Of a stretch of 64,000 nucleotides of DNA, positions 48,676 through 56,462 are shown one piece after another. The stretch covers positions 2,418,001 through 2,482,000 of the forward strand of contig NZ_CP043420.1 of NCBI RefSeq assembly GCF_008247605.1, read 5' to 3'. The DNA is from Kushneria phosphatilytica. Its GTDB lineage: Bacteria; Pseudomonadota; Gammaproteobacteria; Pseudomonadales; Halomonadaceae. Position 1 is the stretch's first letter, and each line of letters begins with the position of its first letter. The notes under the pieces are model-generated. The model saw only the letters and a list, made by a program, of their open reading frames with translations. It ran no database searches and was not told where the DNA came from. The translations under genes were made by a program, and so were the position numbers.

Positions 48676-48710
48676 TTTGGCGACAGCCGGGGCGGTTCCG
48701 ATACTCAAGG
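48676..48710 (+). promoter_or_regulatory. Target site seqC, overlapping a ribosome binding site
   Basis: TTGGCGA (48677-48683) and ACTCAAGG (48703-48710) repeat the seqA elements. The AAGG is part of the Shine-Dalgarno AAGGAG (48707-48712) of the gene at 48721, so pairing with the antisense RNA would also hide that ribosome binding site. Confidence 0.72.
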
Positions 48711-48720
48711 AGCCCGTCTC

Positions 48721-48960
48721 ATGGCACATCACGCCCGAAGTGCGTCCGCACGCCCTGAAATCCCCCTCGAACAGCAGGCCATCGCCCTGATCGGCGCGAA
48801 GCTGATCGCCTTTCGCATCAACCGTCACCCCGAACAGCTCGCCCAGCTCATCGGCATGTCGCGCATGGCCGCCCAGCTCGGGGCCATCTCCAATGCCGAG
48901 CATATCCAGCTGCTGGAAGACCTCTACGCCCTCGCGGATGAGGAGGTGTCCCATGGCTGA
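48721..48960 (+). CDS. P4-like small protein downstream of the immunity RNA
   Basis: A 79-residue protein (MAHHARSASARPEIPLEQQA at the start, then AAQLGAISNAEHIQLLEDLYALADEE). Similar small proteins follow the CI RNA in enterobacterial P4-like prophages, the place of kil/orf88-type genes, but I cannot assign a function. SD AAGGAG stands 8 nt upstream. The frame is open back to 48277, but that would translate the whole structured RNA, so the ATG at 48721 is chosen. Overlaps the next gene by 8 nt. Confidence 0.7.
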   Translation: MAHHARSASARPEIPLEQQAIALIGAKLIAFRINRHPEQLAQLIGMSRMAAQLGAISNAEHIQLLEDLYALADEEVSHG

Positions 48961-49282
48961 GCGCCATAACCTGCCCCTGAGCCACGACATTCCCCTGACC
49001 ACCAACGTCCGCCACGACGTGCCGGTGCTGGTGATCCGTGCCGATGCCGACTTCCAGAACCTGCACGACTGCGCCGGCCGACGCCTGACCGCCGCCAAGG
49101 AGATGCTGTTCTCGATTGCCTCCGTGGGGATCGAGCGCGCCGTGGCCGCCGAGGGCCGCGATCTGGCCAGTATCGCCAACGCCGCCTATCTGCTGCTGGA
49201 AGACGCCGACGACATGCTGCTGGCCATCGGCCGTGCCCACACCCGCGAAGTGGCGGATGCCCGGGAGGTGCGCCGTGGCTGA
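48953..49282 (+). CDS. P4-like derepression-type protein (tentative)
   Basis: A 109-residue protein starting MAERHNLPLSHDIPL with a core LHDCAGRRLTAAKEMLFSI and a helical C-terminus. It resembles, in position and in the xDCAGRRLTA motif, small proteins labelled derepression protein in P4-like prophages of enterobacteria; assignment is from memory and tentative. It overlaps its upstream neighbour (ATGGCTGA) and its downstream neighbour (GTGGCTGA) by 8 nt each, so translation is tightly coupled. Confidence 0.62.
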   Translation: MAERHNLPLSHDIPLTTNVRHDVPVLVIRADADFQNLHDCAGRRLTAAKEMLFSIASVGIERAVAAEGRDLASIANAAYLLLEDADDMLLAIGRAHTREVADAREVRRG

Positions 49283-50312
49283 GCACGCAACCGTCGCGAA
49301 GATCCGGCAGGTGGCCATGGCCGCCCTGACCGACAGCGAGACCCTGTTGCGCGAGCTGCTGCCGGAAGGCCGGCGCAGCGGCTCGGAGTGGATCGCCCGT
49401 AACGTCGCCCGGGGGGATCAGTCCCCCGGCTCGTTCGGCGTCTCGCTGGTAAGCGGCAAGTGGAACGACTTTGCCGACAGTGCCGCCCACGGCGGCGATC
49501 TGGTATCGCTGTATGGCTATCTGCACCGCTGCCGGCAGGTCGATGCCGCCATGGCCATCGACCGGCTGCTGGGGCTGGGTATCTTCCAGCACGGCGCCGG
49601 AGTGCCACACCCCGCCCCGCAAGACACGGCCGTATCCGACCGGGAGGCATGGCTCGCCCGGCAGAAGCGTATCGAGAGCGAACGCGCCGAAGCCCGCGCC
49701 CATGCCGCCGAACGCGCCCGGCAGTGCTGGGACAGCGCCCGGCCGGCCGCGTCCACCCATCCCTATCTGATCGACCGGGGCGTGCCGGCCTACAACCTGC
49801 GCCAGTCGAAACGCGGCTGGCTGCTGGTGCCGCTCTACCACCAGGGCGAGCTGGTCAACGTCCAGTCGATCATGCCCAACGGCGGCAAGCGCTTCCTGAA
49901 GGGTGGCCGGGTACAGGGCTGTTACGCCCCCATCGGCGAGCCGCGCCCCTTCGGCAAGCTGTTCATCTGCGAGGGCTGGGCCACCGGGGCGACGCTGCAC
50001 CGGCTGACCGGCGAGCCGGTGGTGTGCGCCATGCACGCCGGCAACCTCGCCGCCGTGGCACGGGCCATGCGCCCGCTGTGCGACGGCTCGCTGGAGCTGA
50101 TCATCGCCGGCGACGACGACCGCCACACCGAGGGCAATCCCGGGCGCACCGCCGCCAACGATGCGGCGCTGGCCGTGGGCGCGATGGTGCTCTATCCGAA
50201 GTGGCCCGAGGGCTGCCCGGACGATCTCACCGACTTCAACGACCTGTATCGCTGGCATCGCCGGCAGCTTGCCCATGGGGACCCTACTGACCTGACAGGG
50301 GGTGACCGATGA
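49275..50312 (+). CDS. Toprim-domain primase of the island
   Basis: A 345-residue protein. The N-terminal part (SGSEWIARNVARGDQSPGSFGVSL, then GKWNDFADSAAHGGDLVSLYGYL) resembles the zinc-ribbon region of phage and plasmid primases but lacks the zinc cysteines. The C-terminal half is a Toprim domain: LFICEGWATGATL near residue 230 with the catalytic Glu, and ELIIAGDDDRH near 275 with the DxD metal site. It probably makes primers for island replication with the following helicase. GTG start at 49275, with GGAGG 7 nt upstream, is preferred over the open frame from 49116. It overlaps the DUF927 gene by ATGA. Confidence 0.85.
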   Translation: MAEHATVAKIRQVAMAALTDSETLLRELLPEGRRSGSEWIARNVARGDQSPGSFGVSLVSGKWNDFADSAAHGGDLVSLYGYLHRCRQVDAAMAIDRLLGLGIFQHGAGVPHPAPQDTAVSDREAWLARQKRIESERAEARAHAAERARQCWDSARPAASTHPYLIDRGVPAYNLRQSKRGWLLVPLYHQGELVNVQSIMPNGGKRFLKGGRVQGCYAPIGEPRPFGKLFICEGWATGATLHRLTGEPVVCAMHAGNLAAVARAMRPLCDGSLELIIAGDDDRHTEGNPGRTAANDAALAVGAMVLYPKWPEGCPDDLTDFNDLYRWHRRQLAHGDPTDLTGGDR

Positions 50313-52078
50313 GCGAACCTCGTCTGAGTCTGGTCGGCGAGCCGGCCGCGCCGCAGCAGGCCGCAGCACTCGCCCGCCCCGGGTATGCCGTCTATGCCGG
50401 ACCCACCACCGTCGAGGGCCGCGTGTTCGATGGCGGCGTCTGGTATCACGGCCTCAAGCAGACCGGCCCCGATGAACCCGGGCTGCCGTTCGATCTGTGG
50501 ATCTGTTCGCCGCTCTATGTCGATGCCGAGACGGTCGACAGCGAGGACGGCAGCATCGGCCGGCTGGTGCGCTTTGCGCACCGGGGCCGGGAACGCGAGT
50601 GCGTGATCCCCATGGAAGCGCTCGCCGGCAAGGGCGAGGACGTGTTGCGCCAGCTGATGCGGCAGGGCCTGACCGTCGCCTACAACCAGCGCAAGCATGT
50701 GCCGGCCTATATCGCCAGCCACCACGCCCCGGCCACGGTACTGGCCACCACCACCCGCACCGGCTGGCACGCTGCCACCGGCTCGTTCGTGCTGCCGCAT
50801 CGGGTGATCGGCAGCGACGAGGTGCGCTATCAGAGTTCCGGGCTGGAAGCGCGCATCTTCGACAGCCGGGGCACCCTTGCCGAGTGGCAGCAGGAGGTGG
50901 CCACGCCCTGCCTGGGCAACCCGGTGCTGATCCTCTCGCTGTGCTGTGCGCTCTCCGGGCCGCTGCTCCGCAGGGTCGGGGTACACGGGGGCGGTATCCA
51001 CCTGATCGGCGATTCGTCCAGCGGCAAGTCGCTGTGTCAGGACGCCGGGGCGTCTGTGTGGGGCGCGCCGGATCGCTTCAAGCTCTCCTGGGACATGTCG
51101 GGCGGCGGCGTCGAGATCGAGGCCACCACCCGCAACGACACCGCCCTGATCGCCGACGAGATCAGCCGCGCCAATCCCAAACGGTTGCAGGAGCATATCT
51201 ACGCGCTGGCCAACGGGGCCGGCAAGGGCACCATGACCCGGGATCGCGAGGGCCGGCCGAAAAACCACTGGTGTGTGCCCATCCTCTCCAGCGGCGAGCG
51301 CAGCGCCGCCGATCATGCCGGCCTGTCCGGCCAGACGGCGCATGCCGGGGCCGAACTGCGACTGGTCGACATCAATGCCGGGACAAGACCCTATCGGGCC
51401 TTCGATGACGTCCACGGCACCACCGGGGAAGCCTTCCACCGCGCCCTGACCGGGGCGGTCAATCGCCACTATGGCCATGCCGGCCCGGCACTGATCGAAC
51501 AGCTGCTGGAGCGCGAGGTGATGGACGGCCTGCCGTGGCGCTTCGGCGAGCTGCGCCGTTCGTTCGACGTGGCCAGCGCTCAGGCCGGCCGGGTGGCCGA
51601 CCGCTTCGCGGTCATGGCGCTCGCCGGGGAGCTGGCCAGTGAATGGAGCATCCTGCCGTGGCCCGAGGGCACCGCCCTTGCCGCCTGCCGGATGCTCTTT
51701 CACGAATGGCTGGCCACCATCGGCGATGGCAATGCCGAGGATCGCCAGATCCTTGCGGCGCTGGCCGACTTCATCGCCCGCCACGGAGACAGCCGCTTTT
51801 CGGACGTGAATGCCCAGCTGGCCGCGCATGTGATCAACCGCGCCGGTTTCTACGAGATCGACAACGGGCGTCGGCTGTTCCTGTTCAACCGCGCCGCGCT
51901 CATAGAGGCCGCCGAGGGCTACAGCCGCGACCGCATCCTGCGCACGCTGGGCACCCATGACGTGATTCCCAAGACCGACCCGGGAAGGCTCCAGAAAAAG
52001 TACCGCCTGCCGGGCGGGGGCAGCGCCCGGTTCTTCGTCATCGATCCCGAAAGGCTCGATCCGGAGCGCCCGGCATGA
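50309..52078 (+). CDS. DUF927-family helicase-like ATPase
   Basis: A 589-residue protein with the DUF927 module: VWYHGLKQTGPDEPG at the N-terminus, then P-loop LIGDSSSGKSLCQDA near residue 233 and a Walker-B-like TALIADEISRA near 280. DUF927 proteins are superfamily-3-like ATPases found beside Toprim primases in satellites and plasmids, and are thought to unwind the replication origin. Together with the preceding gene it would replace the single alpha protein of P4, which fuses primase, helicase and origin binding. A C-terminal winged-helix-like segment (RDRILRTLGTHDVIPKTD) may bind DNA. Confidence 0.85.
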   Translation: MSEPRLSLVGEPAAPQQAAALARPGYAVYAGPTTVEGRVFDGGVWYHGLKQTGPDEPGLPFDLWICSPLYVDAETVDSEDGSIGRLVRFAHRGRERECVIPMEALAGKGEDVLRQLMRQGLTVAYNQRKHVPAYIASHHAPATVLATTTRTGWHAATGSFVLPHRVIGSDEVRYQSSGLEARIFDSRGTLAEWQQEVATPCLGNPVLILSLCCALSGPLLRRVGVHGGGIHLIGDSSSGKSLCQDAGASVWGAPDRFKLSWDMSGGGVEIEATTRNDTALIADEISRANPKRLQEHIYALANGAGKGTMTRDREGRPKNHWCVPILSSGERSAADHAGLSGQTAHAGAELRLVDINAGTRPYRAFDDVHGTTGEAFHRALTGAVNRHYGHAGPALIEQLLEREVMDGLPWRFGELRRSFDVASAQAGRVADRFAVMALAGELASEWSILPWPEGTALAACRMLFHEWLATIGDGNAEDRQILAALADFIARHGDSRFSDVNAQLAAHVINRAGFYEIDNGRRLFLFNRAALIEAAEGYSRDRILRTLGTHDVIPKTDPGRLQKKYRLPGGGSARFFVIDPERLDPERPA

Positions 52079-52166
52079 CGAGACACGCCCACCGGCATCT
52101 ATCCCCCGCACCCCGTGGCCACCGCGTGGCCACGATCACCTGCCCACCCCATGGAGATGACACCCC

Positions 52167-53135
52167 ATGACCGCTGCCAACGCCCGCACCACTCCGGACA
52201 ACGCCACACAGGAAGCGCCGACCATGACCAGCGAGAATGCCAACATCACAGCCACCACAGACACGCCCCCGTCAATGCCGCAGCCCTCGCGGCGTCTGCT
52301 GGAGATCGACTTCGAATACCAGCCGACCACACCGGCCATCGAGGCTCTGACACCGCAAAGGGCCCACAGGGCACTGGACAAGGCGCGGACCGAGTATCTG
52401 GCGTGGCGCGAACGCCTGAAACAGGCCAGCGGGGAACTGGCCCGGCTGCAAAAGACCGTCAGCGCCGCCGAAGCTCAGGAGCAGGAGGCCGGCAAAGGCT
52501 GGCGCCGGGCGTTTCTGGAAGGGGCCGGCCAGCAGGGCCGGGAAGTACGCGACCAGCAGAAACAGGCCACCCAGTGGCGCATCGAGGCCGAGCAGAAACG
52601 CGAGATGATCGAGCTGCTGACCCCGCAGGTGGAGTGGCTGAAGATCAGGACCCGGTACGCCCGGGAAGAGTTCCAGCACCGGTTAAGGGCCGCGCAGGAG
52701 GTCACCACGCATCACACACTGCTGGCCGAGGCCGAAAGCCTGTTCGACGGACTGGAGAGCGGGGCCTTCCGGGCCTCTCTCTCGGGCCTGTTCCAACGTA
52801 TCAGCGATGACCTCTGCAACGATGCCTCGTACATGCTTCGGTACGGTCTGGATGTGTCCAGCCAGCCCGGTGAGGGCATCTTCGCCTTCCTCGACAATCG
52901 GCAGACTCAAGCGGTCCGCCACGATATCCGCGAACGCCAGTATGCCGCGCTGGGTGAACTGGTCTGGCACCTGCTGCCGAAGACGGCCACCGAAGAGCCC
53001 ACCACCCTCAGGGGCATCGCGCCGCTGGACTGCGAAGCGAACGGGAATGAATGGGGCACCAGCATTGCACGTCACCGGCGCCTGAAGGAGCTGGAAGCGT
53101 CCATGGAGTACATCCCCGGCCAAACGCAACAATAG
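52167..53135 (+). CDS. Coiled-coil island protein in the Psu position
   Basis: Not firmly recognised. The 322-residue product has a disordered Thr/Pro/Ala-rich N-terminus, a long coiled coil (about 75-180; many Glu/Gln/Arg/Ala, for example AAEAQEQEAGKGWRRAFLEG) and a globular C-terminal part. It occupies the late end of the replication operon, where P4 satellites keep psu/sid capsid-remodelling genes, and the helical pattern is loosely Psu-like, but sequence resemblance is weak. An ATG at 52224 has the better SD (AGGAAG 8 nt upstream) and is an alternative start. It ends just before a strong terminator. Confidence 0.6.
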   Translation: MTAANARTTPDNATQEAPTMTSENANITATTDTPPSMPQPSRRLLEIDFEYQPTTPAIEALTPQRAHRALDKARTEYLAWRERLKQASGELARLQKTVSAAEAQEQEAGKGWRRAFLEGAGQQGREVRDQQKQATQWRIEAEQKREMIELLTPQVEWLKIRTRYAREEFQHRLRAAQEVTTHHTLLAEAESLFDGLESGAFRASLSGLFQRISDDLCNDASYMLRYGLDVSSQPGEGIFAFLDNRQTQAVRHDIRERQYAALGELVWHLLPKTATEEPTTLRGIAPLDCEANGNEWGTSIARHRRLKELEASMEYIPGQTQQ

Positions 53136-53153
53136 CCCCCTGACAGCCGCAGA

Positions 53154-53183
53154 AGGCCCCGACCGGTGCGGGGCCTTTTTTTC
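53154..53183 (+). terminator. Rho-independent terminator of the replication operon
   Basis: Stem aaggccccg/cggggcctt with a 7-nt loop and a run of seven T, 19 nt after the stop of the coiled-coil gene. Confidence 0.92.
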
Positions 53184-53212
53184 AGGTCAGGTAGAGACTG
53201 TTAAACCGAAAG

Positions 53213-53575
53213 TCAGGCGCTGTCATGCATGGAGAACAGGACATGATGGCCGTCCCAGCCCATATACAGATACTTGCCCACTTCAAGCCTGTCGATAATA
53301 TCTCGGCCCATTCTGGGCTCGGGAATTCTGTCCGGATTTCTCAAGGCATCGTAATAGCTGAATCTGACAGGCATGGAGTACCTCCCGGATGGGCCCCCCG
53401 AAGTCCAGCGCCCTTCATAACCCGGAGCGTGCTGGTCACCACCTTCAAGAGGCTCGATGCCTGCAAGCCGCAAAATGTTTTGTTGCTCGGGGCTTGGAAG
53501 ATACGCGCGTTTATCAACATCTGTTTTCGTTATCATTTTGGCGGCAGAGGGAATTCTCCTGGAATTGGCACTCAT
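53213..53575 (-). CDS. Hypothetical protein, 120 residues
   Basis: Unrecognised. The ATG at 53575 (MSANSRRIPSAAKM) follows GAGG 8 nt upstream and is preferred over 53644. The protein is hydrophilic; the C-terminal part (SMPVRFSYYDALRN, then YLYMGWDGHHVLFSMHDSA) looks like a folded domain. It points back toward the replication operon. A real gene is likely but not certain because plus-strand frames are also open here. Confidence 0.45.
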   Translation of the reverse strand: MSANSRRIPSAAKMITKTDVDKRAYLPSPEQQNILRLAGIEPLEGGDQHAPGYEGRWTSGGPSGRYSMPVRFSYYDALRNPDRIPEPRMGRDIIDRLEVGKYLYMGWDGHHVLFSMHDSA

Positions 53576-53836
53576 GGCGCGAACCTCATCATGTGAACGG
53601 CCCCGGTGTTGATTGACCAATCCAGTACACCTTGTTGGTCGCAACAGGGTCCTGATCCTATCGGCCCCTGTTCGGCCAAGGGGGTAAAAGAGGCTGAGCC
53701 CCGGGTGCCCTCCTCATAATGTATCTACGGCACTTCCCGAATAGGCTGTAACGGCTTCAGGGATGAACTGAAGACCTCGGGTATCCCTCGCTTTCTGCGA
53801 AGAGCGTCTTGCAGGAGTGCCACTTCCCCCCTCTTT

Positions 53837-54268
53837 CGCTCGCCAGAGAAAGAAACGGTCATCGACATGATCGGATGCCACTGATCGGCCCGGCCATGCC
53901 GACCACCGGAACGCCCCGGAAGGAGCGTTACAGGAACCTGAAACGAGTGGCAACAGTGGCAACGGATCGCTACAGCCCACGGCTGGCGTGGCCTGCCGTG
54001 TTGCCACTCCCTATAAATAAGTGGCAACGGCTGGCAACACACCTCTTTGGGTACTTATAGAGAGAGGGTTCTGTTGCCACTCGCCATTTGACTGGCAACA
54101 GCGTTGCCGCTCTGAAACCCGCATGGTTGAGCCTTGTACCCGGTGTACCCGGTGTACCCGGTCGAAAATTACAGGTGTGAAAACGTATCAGAGGAATGGG
54201 AATCAGTATCAACAAAAGAGAGGCCCGAAACGGCTGGAGTGAGGCGTGATATTTCATTCTGGCGAGCG
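53837..54268. repeat. Iteron unit 1 (GGCAACA type, with a TACCCGG array)
   Basis: First of three diverged units with the same layout, bounded by cgctcgcc (53837) and ggcgagcg (54268). The core (about 53930-54200) has direct GGCAACA copies, an inverted TTGCCACT...AGTGGCAA pair around an AT-rich ctataaata, and then a three-fold array tacccggtg at 54137-54162 where unit 2 has ttgccactg. It ends with the conserved acaggtgtgaaaacgt. Shape and location beside the primase/helicase suggest a replication origin or cis-acting region. Confidence 0.75.
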
Positions 54269-54354
54269 AAATTACTGACTTTGATAGGCGCGGTAATCTT
54301 CATTCTGTAATGGGTTATCGAATCACCATTTTTTGTTCAAGGGGGATCGGGCAA

Positions 54355-54666
54355 ATGCCTTATAGGGTACGGCTGATGTTTGAATGGGGTGGTGGATGTA
54401 TCTGGTGCGGTAACGATGCTGCTCGGGAAAGGTTTGGTGTGGGCTCCATTGAAGAGAATCTGCCGCTATCGGAAGCCACTCTCCAGAAGCTTCATGCGTT
54501 GACTGTCTGGCATGACAAGGCATTGGACTGGGATTATCCACCTGACCCCAGCCCTTGGAGCGAAGAAGAGTTTCGAGCTTTTGAAACTGCCGCCCATGAC
54601 ATGAGATCCAGACTTCAAACGGAGCTTGGTCCCGAGTTTGAAGTCGTTTATGAATCATTTCCCTGA
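54355..54666 (+). CDS. Conserved hypothetical protein between iteron units
   Basis: A 103-residue acidic protein, MPYRVRLMFEWGGGCIWCGN at the N-terminus followed by a WHDKALDWDYPPDPSPW segment and ending PEFEVVYESFP. This looks like a widespread family of small proteins with WGGxxxW and WDYPPDP motifs; I recall no function, though immunity proteins of contact-dependent toxins are possible. It lies between iteron units 1 and 2. An upstream ATG at 54310 would add 15 residues. Confidence 0.65.
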   Translation: MPYRVRLMFEWGGGCIWCGNDAARERFGVGSIEENLPLSEATLQKLHALTVWHDKALDWDYPPDPSPWSEEEFRAFETAAHDMRSRLQTELGPEFEVVYESFP

Positions 54667-54689
54667 TCTGGAATGGTGAGCACAGACTG

Positions 54690-55039
54690 CCACAGGAACC
54701 TGAATCGACTGGCAACAGTGGCAACAAGGCAACACGTCGCTGAAAGCCGCGTCACAGGCGGGCTCCCGTGTTGCCACTCCCCATAAATAAGTGGCAACGG
54801 CTGGCAACACACCTCCTTGGGTACTTATGGAGAGAGGGTTCTGTTGCCACTCGCCATTCGACTGGCAACAGCGTTGCCGCTCTGGAACCCGCATGGTTGA
54901 GCCTTGTTGCCACTGTTGCCAGTGTTGCCACCGAAAAATCACAGGTGTGAAAACGTATCAGGGGAATGGGAAACGTTCTCACCTTTCAGGCTTCCCCCCG
55001 GCCCGAACGAATCGGCATCTCGTTACTGACTGGCGAGCG
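54690..55039. repeat. Iteron unit 2 (GGCAACA type)
   Basis: Contains GGCAACA at 54711, 54720 and 54728 (8-9 nt steps), an inverted TTGCCACT/AGTGGCAA around ccccataaata (54771-54796), ctggcaacag, and a three-fold ttgccactg/ttgccagtg/ttgccacc array near 54905-54931, then acaggtgtgaaaacgtatca and ggcgagcg (55032-55039). Large stretches are identical to unit 1. Confidence 0.82.
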
Positions 55040-55092
55040 GGGGTTGTTTGTCGGGCGATGGCGTCAGACCCAGCTACATCGGTTGAAAATCT

Positions 55093-55535
55093 CGCTCGCC
55101 GGAAAGGAAGATCGAGCGGCGACATGGCCGGGCATCGTTGCGTCACCGAAACGGTGCCAATCCCGGAACGGTCGGGAAGCGAGTCACAGGAACCTGAAAA
55201 CGAGCGGGAACACCGGGAACAGTGGGAACACCTCGCTGGAAGTCGCACCACAGGCGGGCTGCCGTGTTCCCGGTAATCACCATATGAGTGGGAACAAACG
55301 GGAACACCTCCCTGATAGAGGGTATATCTACGTGTTTCTGTTCCCACTCGATTTTTCAGTGGGAACAACGTTCCCACGCTGGAACCCGCATGGTTGAGCC
55401 TTGTTCCCACTGTTCCCGGTGTTCCCACTCAAAAATCACAGGTGTGAAAACGTTCAGGGAAAATGGGAAACGTTCTCGATAAGTGAAAGGCCATCCAGCT
55501 CGAATCGAACGCTTACTCTTTCAGCCTGGCGAGCG
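55093..55535. repeat. Iteron unit 3 (GGGAACA type)
   Basis: Same layout as units 1 and 2, bounded by cgctcgcc (55093) and ggcgagcg (55535), but every iteron has switched to GGGAACA or TTCCCAC: gggaacaccgggaacagt at the left, gtgggaacaaacgggaac in the middle, and ttcccactg/ttcccggtg/ttcccactc at 55402-55430. The non-iteron framework (ggaacccgcatggttgagcc, acaggtgtgaaaacgt) is kept. Confidence 0.82.
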
Positions 55536-56078
55536 ATTAGCCGGTGAAGGGAATTCCGGATGGGAGAGCGTCCCCGCTGACAATGTGATCACGGTCCGAC
55601 CCGCTCCCTTCTTCCTGCCAAAACCAGCGCGATCCTGTGCATACTTTTGTATGGCTTTGTAACCATGGTTATCCGTGATAAAAGTGGACGCTAATTCGAT
55701 AAAGGATGATGTCTGTTCGGCGGGTAACGGACCGAACAGGACCCCTGATGGCCACCGGCGCTGTGAAACGCTGCCGGAAGCTCGGATCAGCGTCCCACGG
55801 GGTGCATTGGGGAGGGTGCAAAATGCAACAAAGCGCAACGTTTTTCGGTGCCCCGAAACCACGCCCTGCCCCAGTACTGGCGCGGTTGGCGCCCTGATGC
55901 GTCACTGCAACAAAACCGACCCATTTAGCCCGCAGGCGGGGCGAGGAGTCGACAGCGCGCCGGGGGAGCTGACCGAGGTTTTCACCGTGGGCCGTTGCAG
56001 ATGTGTTATCCACGGTGTCAGGAGCGCGGCAGTCGTGTCTAACCACTCATGTCGTACCAACAGCAGCAAGGAGTCATT
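55536..56078. other. Non-coding stretch with a DnaA-box-like site
   Basis: No gene is supported. TTATCCACG at 56006-56014 matches 8 of 9 bases of a DnaA box. A minus-strand open frame (55521-55862) lacks an SD and any family resemblance. The stretch may be part of the replication region or decayed cargo. Confidence 0.4.
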
Positions 56079-56210
56079 ATGGGTCTTAAACCGGGTCCAA
56101 AACGGATCGCTGATTCAACCGGCAAACCCGACCGCCGTCGGCGTGACAACAAACAGACATCTGGCAACACACCATCTTTGAAGCCACATAAACATAAAAA
56201 GGGTAATTAA
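56079..56210 (+). CDS. Small basic protein, 43 residues
   Basis: A short gene with a strong SD (AAGGAG 5 nt upstream). The product begins MGLKPGPKRIADSTGKPDRR and continues with KxHKHKKGN at the end; it is rich in Lys, Arg and His and has no hydrophobic core, so it is probably nucleic-acid binding or disordered. I do not recognise a named family. Confidence 0.5.
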   Translation: MGLKPGPKRIADSTGKPDRRRRDNKQTSGNTPSLKPHKHKKGN

Positions 56211-56462
56211 GTATTCAAGCTGACATTAAGCCCCGCCATCGCATGGGGTTATCAAGGTGGCTTAATTTCCGGATTCAAAAACGTCAACTATTACTATCTT
56301 TTGAACCCACTCGTTTATAACGCCCATATACCGAAGCGCCATTAAACTAGGCAATTTTTCATAACCCAAAGCTGTTCAACAGTTTGCATTCATCATACTC
56401 TTTATAAAGAACCTGCTAGTTAGCAACATAACAAACCCCCTCCATTCAGCTTGGAAAGTAAA

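Noticed and set aside
48277..48960. 227-residue open frame reading through the immunity region
   Set aside because: It would translate the structured C4-type RNA and its target sites; only the last 79 codons have an SD and protein-like composition.
50192..52111. 639-residue minus-strand open frame opposite the DUF927 gene
   Set aside because: Shadow of the DUF927 gene, whose Walker motif and overlap with the primase gene establish the plus strand as coding.
53929..55476. CRISPR-like array in the repeated region
   Set aside because: Repeats are 7-9 nt, occur in both orientations and have no uniform spacers; no cas genes are near.
55521..55862. 113-residue minus-strand open frame
   Set aside because: No SD, no family resemblance, and composition like the non-coding repeats around it.
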